From Bipolaris cookei (Eukaryota; Ascomycota; Dothideomycetes; Pleosporales; Pleosporaceae), in NCBI GenBank assembly GCA_002286855.1, contig NRSV01000101.1:1-64000 (forward strand): a stretch of 64,000 nucleotides of DNA, written 5' to 3'. The notes under the pieces were generated by a model. It saw nothing but the letters and a program-made list of their open reading frames with translations. It made no database searches and was not told where the DNA came from. How positions within the stretch are numbered: position 1 is the stretch's first letter; every line of letters starts with the position of its first letter. This document shows, piece by piece, positions 11,049 through 22,017 of the stretch. Position numbers and translations under genes: made by a program.

Positions 11049-12380
11049 ATGGCCATCGCAGAGGATGCAGCGACAGTACTTGAGCAGTTTGTACATGATG
11101 GTAACCTCAGCTACCTGCAAAAACGAAGCGCGACACCCGCTAACGTTGCATAGTCGCAAACTTGCCAGCTGAGATTACCCACCTGTACGAAGAGGTACAG
11201 GCCAAGGACAATCAAATTCAAGAGCTGCGCTCTGCGATACATCAGCGCGATAGCAGCATTCAGAAATTCATCAAGCTGAATGGTAGCTTGGTAGAAAATC
11301 CAAAAGAGGCGGGTTATTCCAAAGTCATTACCTCCAGCTACGAAAAAGCGCAGATACTGCAAGAGGAGAAGATTGGGCTGGTTGAGAAAGCCGCAGCTCT
11401 TGTATGTTCCTGGCCTCTGCATGGCTGCGGGTTTGCTTACAAGAAAACAGTTGGACCGCCACGTCAAACGTCTAGATATCAAGCTACGAGATCTGCAAAA
11501 TGATGGCTCCATACCTACAGATCCTCAAATGCCCTCGCTGTTGAGAGACTCACCTGGCAATCTGGTCCCACCAGCCTCAGTGTCCAACACAGGGGCCAGC
11601 ACGCCATTGCTACCTGTGTCGGGCAACCACGGAGGCGGTGCGCCAAACCTTGCGCAAGCAGCCGCCATTGCGCGACTGAGCAGCGCGACTAACGTCGGGC
11701 TCAGTTCAAGGACAAACCCTTCGCTGCAGAACATGCAGACGCAGGCGCTCCTAAACCAGCAACGGCTCACCAGCGCTCAAAGTGCTATCCAAACCAGCGC
11801 CCGACAAGAGCGAGAAGTGTCGGTGGGCAGCGACACCAAGCGTCGCCGTCCGACAGGCAGTATTGGACCCCTACCTTCGGCGTCGTCGAGTTTGGGCCGA
11901 CAAGGGTCAATCGGACCAGGTACCCCTAAACCGTCGACACCAGGCTCCCGGGCAGGCAGTGTTGGACCGAGGCCACCGAAACATGCACTTACAGTGAAGA
12001 AGGCAAAGCCACAGCAACCGTTGCGCAAAGCTGCCCTCACAGCTAAGTCTGGTGTTAACAAGAAGCGTCGCAAGGGTGGGTCCCGAGCGTCGCCGTCTAC
12101 GACTGCAGACGACGAGAGCATAGCGAGCGAAGCAGGCACTGAAGACGAGGACATGTCGGGCATTGGGGGCGGGGATGCAGAGGAAGACGAGTCAGACGAC
12201 ACCAAATACTGTACATGCCAGCGGGTCAGCTTTGGGGACATGGTGGCGTGCGACAATGACAACTGCAGATATCAATGGTTTCACTGGGAGTGCGTGGGCA
12301 TAAAGGAGGAGCCGCTGGGTGATTGGCTGTGTCCCGAGTGTCGGAACCAAGCACCGACGAAGATCAAGAGAGCACGTTGA
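11049..12380 (+). CDS. ING-family PHD-finger chromatin protein
   Basis: Exons 11049-11100, 11154-11401 and 11451-12380 with introns of 53 and 49 nt give 409 residues. The N-terminal ING helix region is clear (ATVLEQFVHDVANLPAEITH, then a coiled segment of QAKDNQIQEL type and KFIKLNGSLVENPKE). A long Ser/Pro/Lys-rich linker follows. The C-terminus is a PHD finger with the ING spacing: CTCQ...GDMVACDN...CRYQWFHWECVGI...WLCPEC. ING proteins read H3K4 methylation and serve histone acetyltransferase or deacetylase complexes (Yng2/NuA4 or Pho23/Rpd3L in yeast). Which of these cannot be settled here. It is divergent from a deacetylase gene, 340 bp apart. Confidence 0.88.
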
Positions 12381-13568
12381 AAGGGGCTAGAATCGAGATT
12401 GGCAACGGCTAAGAACTGGGGCCATGTGGGATGGGGTGCAGGCACAAGGCAATCGATAGAGAGACGCAGCCGCCAGGGCTTGCGGGAGAGGCGATGATGC
12501 TGGAGTATTGGAGAGCCACGGGCGCGTGGCCCTGTGGTCGGAGTGGTTGTTGTTGGTCATGGTGGTCATGTGGATAGACAGTAAGTATGCAAGTACTCGG
12601 ATGATTGCTATGCCCCCATGCTTGCGGTGTTCCCCCCGTACGAAAGGAAATTGGGGCAGTCTCCACTCGGGCTCGCGACAGGGGACCGTGATCGCCGGGC
12701 CAGGCCAGGCCCAGCGGCCGAACGCGCTGGTGCTGCTGATCGGGCGATGGACAGGAGGGCGCAGCCGCTGGGGCCGGAGTGTCCGGGCACCTGGGTGGTG
12801 GAGCAGGCTCTTGGTGTAGTATGTAGTAGCAAGTATGGAGCAGAGGGCGTGATAAGGCGAGGAGGATGTGCCAAGTGCATAAGTAGTAGATAGCATTATA
12901 GTAGACTATGTAATATAGACGCGCGCCTCCCGCTGGCGTCGCTGGCCGGGGGGTGTGGCGCGGGGGGCAGAGCAGTGGCGTCATGGGCCTGGCGGGCTGC
13001 TATTCGTCAGCGGGGTGTGGCTGGGCCATTGCAGGGCGCTGGCTGGCCTTGACGCTCCCCCTTCGCAGCCAAGGCGCGGACACGAAAGGGGCACCACGGC
13101 CGACATTTGCATTGTCATTGCACCAGACCAGCCTCATAAGTCTGGTGGGCCCCCGGCTGGCTGGCCTCGCACATGCTCGTGCTGCCGCGCGCTTTACTGT
13201 TGCCGTTGCTGCATTTGCGTCGTACTCGTCTGCGTGTGCGTCGTCACCGTCTCTCTCTCTCTTTCTCTTGATCTTTATCCACCGGCGTGTTTCTCACATT
13301 CCCTTTGGCCGCTTGACCGCTTGGCCGCCCACTTACGTCTTGTACTTGCTGCATCTACTAATTATCTTGCTGATCGTCGTTCATTGCCCTCCTCGGCGCC
13401 TCTCGTCTACTACCACGCCTACCGTTTCAGCTGCACCTGCACCCATCCTCGCCAGCCACTCCGGCTCTCTCCCTTTTTATTTTTTTACCGCCTTTGGACC
13501 GTCGATACGGATACGACACTAGCCAACGGCTGTCAGTCCCCGCTATCTCACGTGCGACGCCGCCCCCG
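12381..13568. other. Long GC-rich intergenic region and SPA2 5' leader
   Basis: About 1.2 kb. The first 600 bp is GC-rich with overlapping unconserved frames on both strands. 13240-13270 carries a CTCTCTCTCTCT pyrimidine tract typical of fungal core promoters, and 13300-13560 is a pyrimidine-rich probable leader of SPA2. No RNA gene was recognised. Confidence 0.5.
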
Positions 13569-16468
13569 ATGAACACCATGAACGCTCGGAGTGGCACCCT
13601 GTCACCGCTGTCAACCGACGGCCAAGAGTGGTCCCCCATCAACGGGTACCGGAATATCGCAGGCGACAACCCTTACTCACCCACAATCCCACCCAACACC
13701 TACGGCCCAAGTAACCCTGATGGCGGCATGTCGAATGGAATGCGCCCCGGCACCAGCAATGGAAACCCCTCACCGCCTAGCTCCGTCGGGCGCTCAAGCG
13801 ACGGCACTGGCTTGTACGCCTCGAGCATCAGCGACAGCATGCGACCCCTGATGGACAACCGGAAGATGCAAGCTCTCGAGGAGACCATGGCCGAACACTT
13901 TCACGTCCTCAAGGCCTATCTCGGCCCATATCTTAACGACGAAAAGGGAAACCCACGACCAAGCAGGGCAAAGGACAAGCTGACCAGGCTGTCGGCCGTC
14001 CAGTTCCAGGAACTCAGCACCGATGTTTACGATGAGTCGATACGCAGAGAACAGGATCGCAAGCGTGGAGGGCCAGGTGCGCCTGGAAACGATACTCCGC
14101 AATTCCTCCTCCCCAAGAACAGCTTCCACCCCAAACGCAACCAGGCGCGACAGAAGCTATCAACGCTACCTCTCGAGCGCTTTCGCCAGCTTGCTACCGA
14201 CGTCTTCTACGAGCTCGAGCGCAGGTTTCCCCGCTTCACTGGAGGCGACATGGCACCGCGCCCATCAAGTCCAGCCATGAGCGTCCAGAGTCGCATGAGC
14301 AACAGAGGGCCCCCGAGCAGAGTGGGCACACCAAACAGCATGGGCGGCCGACCTCCGCCTGGGCCGGGGTACCGAGGACCGCCTCCTATGGGCGGTCCAA
14401 TGGGTGGTCCAATGGGCGGACCTCCAGGAGGACCTCCAGGACCGCCGGGACAAATGCGGCCCGGTTCGGGAAATGAGCCCGGGTCCTTTGGGCGCCCATT
14501 GCCTAAAACGTTCCAGTCAAATACTATTGTCCCGAACAAGGGTACTCTGGTTGAGGATGACGATGACAGTGCTGCAGATGACGACGACTCTTTCAACCTT
14601 GAGGGTGCTGCTGCTAGACGGCAAACGAACAAGAGCACAAAGAGCATAAACATGGCGCAGGAAAAGATGGTAGAAGACCTCCAGAATCAAATGTCGGAAC
14701 TACAGGGCAAGATTGATACCTTGGAGGCTACAATACAAAACAAGGATAAAGAGTTGGAACGCCTCGAGCAGGCTGGCAAAACGCAGGTCGGCGCCTCGGA
14801 GACTGACCGTGCAGAGTGGGATGATCTTCGCTCGTCATTGGAGCAAAAAGTCGAAGAGGCAGAGAGCCTCAATTCGTCTCTCCGATCGGAGATAGACAGG
14901 CTGCGCAATGAAAATGAAGACATTGAAAAGAACCTTCGCGCCCAGATTGCCAACCTCGAATCGAGACCACCTCCACAATCGGTGGATAGCGGTGATGGAC
15001 AGTGGAGACAACGGTGTGAAGAGCTTGAACGAGAATTGAGTGAGCAACAACAAGTGACGGAAGAGGTCCGAAGAGACGCGTCCATGTTCCTGCAGGAAAT
15101 GAAGGAGTTGTCAGCTCGTAGTGATGCGGCTGCAGAAAAGGAGGAACAAATGGCGAATCAAGTTCGGTCACTTGAGGCTGAGCTAAAGGACTGGAAATCA
15201 CGATACGCACGCACCAAGACGCAGCTTAGAAACCTCAAGGCATCGTCCATGGGCTTGTCCCAACTTGTAGCAGCCGACTTAGGTGGCTACGCTCGCGACT
15301 CTTCCTTTACCTCGCCTGATGGAATCGTCAAAGATGTACATGTAACCAAGTTCCAGCTCAGTATTGACGAACTGCTTCAGATGGCAAGAAGAGCCAATTC
15401 AGAACAGACTCTTGAAAGCATGCGTCACGTTGTCAAGTGTGTCCGAGCAATAACGGGCGATATCGATAACACATCGCTCTCGCAAATCCAATCACCCACA
15501 AGCAGTGTGAGCGGCGACATGCTGGCGAACCCAGAGAAGCAACAGGCAAAGCTAAAGTCGCGTGTCAGCGCTACGGCCAACAATCTCATCACGGCCACAA
15601 AGAACCACGTGGCTTCTGGTGGACTTTCACCAGTTAGTCTACTAGATGCTGCTGCTAGTCATCTGTCCACTGCTGTTGTCGAGCTAGTCAAACACGTCAA
15701 GGTGCGACCTACGCCAGAAGACGAACTCGAGGCCGACGATGAGGACGCCGATAGGCCTATGCCACTCAAACCGGCTGTGTATTCAAACAACACTGCAGCC
15801 ACGAATGGTGGAACCACGATGAAGTCTGGCCATCAACGTGGTGGCAGCAGCAGAGGTGGTAGCAGCGACACTACTCGCTACAGCGCATACAGCTCGCCTT
15901 ACAGCGGCTATGATGGTCACAGTGTCGGCGGGAACGGCGCACCCGACGGCGGCATGCTCGAGTTCAAGGTACATTCCTAGTCGGCATGGGTAGCCACGAC
16001 CTACTGACGTTCGCAGAACTACCTTGAAGATCAAACGGCTCTTCTTGTCCAGAGCATCCAGCCTCTGGTCAACCTCATACGCAATAACCCAGATGGGTCG
16101 CCTGCCGATGATCAACAAGCACACGCATACATCCAAGATATTTCACAGGCAGTTGAGGACACTGGAAACAAAACCTACGATGCCGTCAACCAGCTATCCA
16201 ATTCCGCTTTGAAGAAACACGCCATTCCTGTGGTTCAAGTCCTCGATGAATGCAGACAAAGCATGCTGGCCGTTGACGTTAGAGGTGGAGGCCGCGAGAA
16301 AATCCCACCCCTTGCGTTCAGGACTGCAAGGGCTCTCAAGGTTCGTCTTTTGTAAGCAATGTGATGATTGTACCTGTACTGATCACGAAACAGGAACTTG
16401 TACTGCGTGTCGACCGTATCGAATCGGGTGAACTTACAGTCGAGCAAAATCTTAACACTGAGTTGTAG
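13569..16468 (+). CDS. SPA2: Spa2-type polarisome scaffold protein
   Basis: Exons 13569-15968, 16017-16340 and 16394-16468 with introns of 48 and 53 nt give 932 residues. I chose the ATG at 13569 because the frame upstream has no ATG. Two Spa2 homology (GIT) repeats are present: LTRLSAVQFQELSTDVYDE and LSTLPLERFRQLATDVFYEL. They are followed by a Pro/Gly-rich tract of repeated PMGGP units, an acidic DDDDSAADDDDSF patch and a long coiled coil (about residues 355-585) rich in E, Q and L. The C-terminal domain ends with VDRIESGELTVEQNLNTEL after the last intron. Spa2 organises Bni1/formin and MAPK components at hyphal tips. The gene is intact and in the conserved block. Confidence 0.92.
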
Positions 16469-17325
16469 TAGCCAATCACCAGAATAAGCACACATGAAAT
16501 TTGAATGTAATGCCGCGCATTCGCAACCAGAATCAGCCATTGCCGGTGGGTGCTCTACACAAATAGGCATTTTCAACTACTGTGTATGACGCATGGTTAG
16601 CGTGGCATGGAATTGAGTCCTTTTTCTTTCTCCAAGGGCAACACGATGTATGCAGTCTTCGCTCCAATTTCTGGATAACTTCTCTTTCCTCTCCTGATTT
16701 TCTACTTTGCTGCATAGCTGTGCTGTGTAATGGGATGTTAGCGCCGTCGCCGTAAGGATAAGAGGGACATGTATTCTAGATAATGAGGAGGACTCGAAAA
16801 GGGATATAGGAAAAGGATACCACGATGGAAGAAAGGGTCAGGCTGGGAAGCTTTTATTATATGGGGTAATCATAACGAGAATTTCTGTCAATTACATATT
16901 CTTTTTTTTTCAAAAATCATGGCGTGGTGAAGAAGACAAGTGGGGGATATAAGACCAAGGACGTGGCTTGGCTCCGCGTGGCTTTGCTACCCCGCTATGC
17001 ATCACAACGCCACACACCGTTAGAGTAGACCCTGCCTTTTCTTTCGCGTGAGGCATCTAGACCGAAGAATTCTAAACTACTTGTGGGCTACGCCGTCCCC
17101 ATGACAGCCGGGATGGGGTGAAGTTGGCTAATACCTGCCTTACGATCCAAGACGACGAAGGCCCGAAGTGACGTCATCACACAGGTGTTACGCGTGTGAC
17201 ATGTTAGCCTCTTGGTGCTAATGACTGTTTGCTATGATTATCATTGTCATGGGTTCTTGCCCCCCATCACTGGAAAACTGTAGTATTGATCTGAACATAC
17301 AACAACACAGCTCAATATCGCCAAT
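16469..17325. other. Intergenic
   Basis: About 860 bp between SPA2 and the GH43 gene, both on the plus strand. No gene-like frame is seen. It contains a T-run near 16900 and a TGACGTCA palindrome (CRE-like) at 17170-17177, upstream of the GH43 start. Confidence 0.5.
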
Positions 17326-18528
17326 ATGGCCCAGCAAATGCAACCAATCTACCACGGACAACGACCACCATACAACGATTCCATACTCACAATTACAAAG
17401 AGAAGCTGCGCTGACCCATATGTACTATGGGACAAAGGCACTTACTACATGACCTTCACGTGTGGCGGACACGTTGAGATTTGGTCTGCGGATTCCCTAT
17501 TCGATTTCGAAGAGCGCTCCAAAAAGACCGTCATATGGAGGCCACCTCCAAACCAGCCCTACTCGGCTGATATCTGGGCGCCGGAACTGCATTCTATCCA
17601 AGGACACTGGTACGTCTACTTCGCTGCCGACGACCCAAAGCACGGTAACAAGTCTCATCGCATGTACGTTCTTGCCGGCCCACCATCCGATGAGGACCCT
17701 CTCGAATCCAACAAGTGGAATTTCTTCGGCCGCCTAGGGGGTCTTCCAGAACAACAATGGGCCATTGACGGCACCGTTATCTACCTGCATGGTTCCATGC
17801 TCTTTGTGTACTCTGGCTGGCCCCTCGGCACACAAGCCGACGAATCGCGCCAGGAAATCTTCATTATCGAAATGGTATCTCCAACCGAGTGCACCGGCCA
17901 CCCCATCCGCATCAGTACGCCCGACCTGCAATTTGAATTCTCAGGAAACAGCGGTATAAACGAAGGCCCGCAATTTCTAGCGTCGCCAGATGGAAGGTGG
18001 ATGGGTATCGTGTACAGTTGCGCAGGTAGCTGGACACACGAGTATAAGATGAATGTTTTGTACTATACTGGCGGTCACCCGCTCGATCCTCACTCCTGGG
18101 CCAAATCAAACGTCCCGCTGCTCAAGGCCGCGCGCGACGACTCACCGCCGTATGGACCGGGCCACGGCAACTTTGTTCTGGTAAATGGTCCCGGTGGCCC
18201 CGAGGTCTGGGGTGTTTTCCATGCTACAGACGCAAAGACCGGCTGGGAAGGACGAAAAGCGCGCGTTATGCGTGTAGGATGGGGCAATGGGGGGCCGTTT
18301 ATGGGCTCAGGAGAGTGTGGAAGGTGTTGTAGTGAAGTTCAGCATTTCATCCAAGGATGCCCAGGGGGTACTTGCGGTGGTCAGGGTCATTGTGGGGGCG
18401 AAGGGGGCGCTGGTGGTGGGTATTTGGAGCCTGGAAGACAGGGAGAAAATCCGACGGAGGATTTGAAGAGGGAGGTGAAGAATTTTGTCAAGGGGGGCAA
18501 AGAGTTGCTAAGTAAATTTCTGAAGTGA
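17326..18528 (+). CDS. Glycoside hydrolase family 43-type protein with Gly/Cys-rich tail
   Basis: A single exon of 400 residues. The five-bladed propeller signatures of GH43 are visible. CADPYVLWDKGTYYMTF holds the catalytic Asp, SADIWAPELHSIQGHWYVYF follows, WAIDGTVIY holds the pKa-modulating Asp, and GINEGPQFLASPDGRW holds the catalytic Glu. The family acts on arabinose- or xylose-containing side chains of plant cell walls. No signal peptide is seen at the N-terminus (MAQQMQPIYHGQRPP), which is unusual for a wall-degrading enzyme, so it may act inside the cell or use an unseen upstream exon. The last 80 residues are rich in Gly and Cys, with no family I recognise. Confidence 0.85.
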   Translation: MAQQMQPIYHGQRPPYNDSILTITKRSCADPYVLWDKGTYYMTFTCGGHVEIWSADSLFDFEERSKKTVIWRPPPNQPYSADIWAPELHSIQGHWYVYFAADDPKHGNKSHRMYVLAGPPSDEDPLESNKWNFFGRLGGLPEQQWAIDGTVIYLHGSMLFVYSGWPLGTQADESRQEIFIIEMVSPTECTGHPIRISTPDLQFEFSGNSGINEGPQFLASPDGRWMGIVYSCAGSWTHEYKMNVLYYTGGHPLDPHSWAKSNVPLLKAARDDSPPYGPGHGNFVLVNGPGGPEVWGVFHATDAKTGWEGRKARVMRVGWGNGGPFMGSGECGRCCSEVQHFIQGCPGGTCGGQGHCGGEGGAGGGYLEPGRQGENPTEDLKREVKNFVKGGKELLSKFLK

Positions 18529-19731
18529 GGTCCTTGCATTGGGGTCTGGAGAAGAAGAGGTCAGCGTTGAGTGGTTTGAAAGAGTAATTCAATGATTACT
18601 GCTGTGTAGGGAATTGTTTTGGCTCCAAGATTTTCTATGTTTAGAGTGTTAGTGGGTCAGCAAATGTGTAAAGTGGATGTCCCCGACATTAAGTTATGTA
18701 TCGAATCGAAGTTCGGTTTACGGGGCTAAGATAAGAAATGAGTTTGATCCTCTCCAAGTGACAGCCATTAATTGCAGACATTCAAAAATTAGCTTGCAAT
18801 TAAGGGAGATCCGGGGATGTTTCTCTGTCAAATACCACTTTTAGCGCTTAAATCGATGCGCTCATACGTACCTCTTGGTGTTCAGTATTCCTTATCATGA
18901 GGGGGATGATGGCACCAGCAAAGGGATGAGAACATAACAATTCTTTGCAATTGAGAAGATCATCCCGCGTCCAGATGTCACCTAATAGAGACACAATTTG
19001 AACGAAAAGAGTTCTCCAAGAACAGCCCCTATCATTCGACATTAGTCATGTCAAGTCGTTCATAGCCCTACTTCCAGCATAGCAACAACAACGCGCATAG
19101 AAATTTCTCACAGTATCCTTCATGCAACGCACCCCGTGTCTCAGCCTAATCTATGCAGTAGCTGGACGCCTGAGGGAGGCATGCTTACAGCAACCTGGCC
19201 CGGAGGACCCGTCTTTTCCCTATTTAATTTCTTAAGAAATATCGTTTAGAAAGCTTCTCTTCATTCTCTTAAAAAAAGTGGCATGACAAAACAAATCGGA
19301 TGCTGTAGGATAATTGGAACTGAGCAGTCAAGCATTGGTCAAGCTTTCTTAATTGCTTGGGTGTTGCCCAGTAAGGTAGAGCTGAGCTGCATATGACGTA
19401 TCTCAAAGAAAAGCAAACGAAATATTAGCTAATGTGTGAGCAACTCGCTTATGAAACACGTTATACACATAATGTCTCCTGATAACCCCCTAAGAGCCCG
19501 CTGTAAGAAAGCGTAGGTATCTGACATTTCTTCCTGTTTACCAAACTGCTTTTTAGCACCAGGCGTCTGCTTGAGGTAAAGCCACAAACAGACAAAAGCT
19601 GAAAGCACAATAGTGGTACTATATACTCAACAAAACTAGTTTAAACATAACCTAGATAAAACGGCCCATGGCCAAAGTCTTACATAGCCCCCAGCTGCAT
19701 ATAGACTATAATTGAGTAATAATAATAATAA
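18529..19731. other. AT-rich intergenic, start of the accessory island
   Basis: About 1.2 kb without a recognisable gene on either strand. Base composition becomes more AT-rich here, and a (AAT)n tract (19719-19731) abuts the first solo LTR. No tRNA or repeat pair was found. Confidence 0.5.
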
Positions 19732-20055
19732 TGTCGTATGGGTAGGTGGAGTGAGGAAAATGGATGTTGTTGTTTGTCGCACGCGTACGTGCGTTGAATT
19801 GATGTGTGTATTGTGTGTGCTCTCTATTATCCACCCGCCTTATCGTTGTTTATACGTGGTAGTTGTGGGCGTCAAGATCAGGTTCGCTAAGGGTCCTTTT
19901 GATTTCCCTGATAGACTCCCGGTGTTTACGTACTGGTGTAGTAATAGAGTTCTTTGAATGTTCTTTGGTTGAGGTTCAACGAATCCAGGTACTTACATCT
20001 GACACCTCGGCTCGACTGAAGTCATTGCTTCTGCGGCCTTGAATAGGCTGCGACA
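19732..20055 (+). repeat. Solo LTR, family L2 (324 bp), copy 1
   Basis: It begins TGTCGTATGGGTAGGTGGAG and ends AGGCTGCGACA. It is the same length as, and highly similar to, the copies at 24288-24611 and 26753-27076. The flanks (AATAA left, GTTGT right) do not form a target duplication, so it may have arisen by recombination between elements. It ends 136 bp from the stop codon of the UstYa gene. Confidence 0.75.
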
Positions 20056-20191
20056 GTTGTTAAGATATCGCGTGCAATAGTCATGTTATGGGGGAAGTTG
20101 GTGGAGTCTTGGCACGGTGAGCCACTTGCTATACAGACACGTTACCCATGTATGGTTTCGGAGTATTGTGACAGCTAGGATTTAATAATGC

Positions 20192-21117
20192 TTATATGGG
20201 CCGGCCATCTATAGTACAGTTATAATCAGGCCTACTGCAGAGCTCCTCTATCACAGCATCTTCTTTTAACAGTGCTTCGGGAGAAGGCCACTCCTTAACA
20301 CCGACAGGCTTTACCATTTTCATACGCACCTGTTCAGAGGACATCTGTCTCTCTGACCACCATGTACTCATAGCATTCCAGTCTGAGCACTGCATACTAA
20401 TGTTGAAATTAGGCTGCGGTCTTAGTTGTCCTTCCATCCAAATAAAAGGATATACATCCATAGGCGCACGGCACATGAGATCTTCGCGGAGGATGTCAAG
20501 ACAATGAGTTTGATGCGTGCGGTGCGTAGGGTTAAGATTGCCTCGAGGCCAGTAGTGATCAGTCCAGATCGTCTTACGTAGAACGTCCAAGCAGTGGAGA
20601 AGATGGTGGGCGTGGCTTCCAACCATGGCCATATCCGAATCTGGAAAACGAGCGATATAACTTTTGTCTTGGCCAAGCTTCTCCATGTCGCTAATGGGCA
20701 AAAGCATTGGTCGCGAGTCCCAACTATCTTGCCATAGCTTATCGCCCTCAGGGCTAGGATCAGCACGCCAAAGTGAAGGATTATCCGTTTGGGTCGTTGC
20801 ATTAAGCATATCGTAGTGAAGACTAAATACGTTGGAGGAATGTATAGGTGCTAAGAAAATCTCATAAGTATAAAACACTCTGTGAAAGAAATAAACTCAC
20901 ACCAGGTTGTGAGCATTTTCAGATGCTCTAGTTCACTCCATTTCCAATTCTTTCCTGCTACAAATGCCACTATGTTGGTTGATATTAATAAAAGAAAACA
21001 TGCGCTGTAGCAAACAACTTTTTCTCTCAATTTTCTTGTCTGAAATGCAGTTTCCTTTTTGTGGAGTAGAGGCTCCATATCTCTGTCGAAAGAATGAACC
21101 CTCTCATATCCAGACAT
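20192..21117 (-). CDS. UstYa-family (DUF3328) oxidase, probable RiPP cyclase
   Basis: Exons 21117-20901 and 20850-20192 with a 50-nt intron (donor GTGAGT at 20900, acceptor CTTAG at 20851) give 291 residues. This is the only in-frame splice I found; the other acceptor gives a stop. A short cytosolic N-terminus (MSGYERVHSFDRDMEPLL) leads to one membrane segment (about residues 36-54, CYSACFLLLISTNIVAFVAG) and a lumenal domain. The domain has both family-defining HxxHC motifs (HLLHC and HQTHC, the latter in THQTHCLDILREDLMC). UstYa proteins are membrane-bound oxidases that cyclise or hydroxylate fungal RiPP cores such as ustiloxin, asperipin and cyclochlorotine-type peptides. The gene is divergent from the repeat-peptide precursor at 21667 and the two share a 549-bp region. 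It has no internal stops, unlike the transposons around it. Confidence 0.93.
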
Positions 21118-21666
21118 TGCTTAAGAATATAGAAATAGTATGTGACTAAATTGTTCTTTGTCGAAATAGTTTCTTGAAATATTAGATTGGGGTTAATCGA
21201 TGGGGGGAATCGGAAAAATAAATCCTGAAAGTAAGAGGAGATGGAAGAATAGATATGTTAATTTCTTGAGGCATAGTCGAAGTACTATTTATGCGATTTC
21301 TTGGTAGGTGTACGTCGTGACTGGATAAATTCTCGTATGTAGCACAAAACCCTGTTACACAAAAGACGACCGCTATTATAATCCCGCACCGATTTAAGGA
21401 ACTTTACCGTTAGGTAGTGTTTCGGTAGTATTTCGGCAACATCCATACGAGTGAAAACTTTTGAAAGTTAGACATTGCATATTTTTGCATTGCATACCCG
21501 AAGCTTTCGGTCGATTAGAGATCGATAGTTTTTGCCTTGATAGTATTGATGTTGAAGCAAGGGTCATCGTTCTATATAAGCTGATCTCCCAACGTATAGA
21601 AAAATCAGAATTTTATCGTCCATATTCATCAACTTCATCAGCAATTTACTGATTCAATAATTCAAA
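21118..21666. promoter_or_regulatory. Shared divergent promoter of the UstYa gene and the peptide precursor
   Basis: A 549-bp region between the two start codons. A TATATAAG box (21573-21580) lies 87 bp before the precursor ATG, which would place the transcript start near 21605 and give a leader of about 60 nt. No transposon is inserted here. A common promoter fits co-expression of a RiPP precursor and its modifying enzyme. Confidence 0.6.
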
Positions 21667-22017
21667 ATGCATCTCAACGCAACTATAGTCTCTCTTGTGC
21701 TCTCTAGTGCGATAGTTGTCGCTATGCCAACAAATAATCGGAGGGATTTTAACATTGTTGGTACGATTGACACTTATTAGACGGTTCCTTACCCTTAACC
21801 TCTCTGCTAACAAAGCTTCATAGAAGAACGTACTCCTATGTATAACCCTGAAGTATCGGTAAAGGAGGTGGACGTCCAGAGGGTGGAGAAGCGCACTCCT
21901 ATGTACAACCCTGAGGTGTCAGTAAAGGAGGTGGACGTCCAGAGGGTGGAGAAGCGCATTCCTATGTACAACCCTGAGGTGTCAGTAAAGGAGGTAGACG
22001 TCCAGAAGGTTAACTAG
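21667..22017 (+). CDS. Secreted repeat-peptide precursor (dikaritin-type RiPP precursor candidate)
   Basis: Exons 21667-21760 and 21824-22017 with a 63-nt intron (GTACGA donor, CTGCTAAC branch point, TTCATAG acceptor) give 95 residues. The unspliced frame stops inside the intron. Residues 1-19 are a signal peptide (MHLNATIVSLVLSSAIVVA). A short leader with an RR pair follows, then three head-to-tail units of 21 residues beginning TPMYNPEVSVKEVDVQ and ending in EKR (units 1 and 2). The third unit ends the protein in QKVN. KR after units 1 and 2 fits Kex2 cleavage in the Golgi. Each unit has one aromatic residue, the Tyr of MYNP, the kind of residue UstYa enzymes crosslink in known dikaritins. 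The core boundaries are inferred. A plain secreted repeat peptide (Kex2-processed effector or pheromone-like) is the alternative, but the UstYa neighbour argues for a RiPP. Confidence 0.88.
21829..22017 (+). repeat. Three 63-bp in-frame tandem repeats in the precursor
   Basis: Units 21829-21891, 21892-21954 and 21955-22017 start at the Arg codon of each processing site. Units 1 and 2 differ at five positions, all silent third bases. Unit 3 differs from unit 2 by Thr to Ile, Arg to Lys, two silent changes and a different C-terminus. Confidence 0.93.

Noticed and set aside
12387..12984. Long minus-strand frames between ING and SPA2
   Set aside because: GC-rich overlapping frames on both strands with no conserved-looking domain, no good splice context and heavy Pro/Ser/Ala bias.
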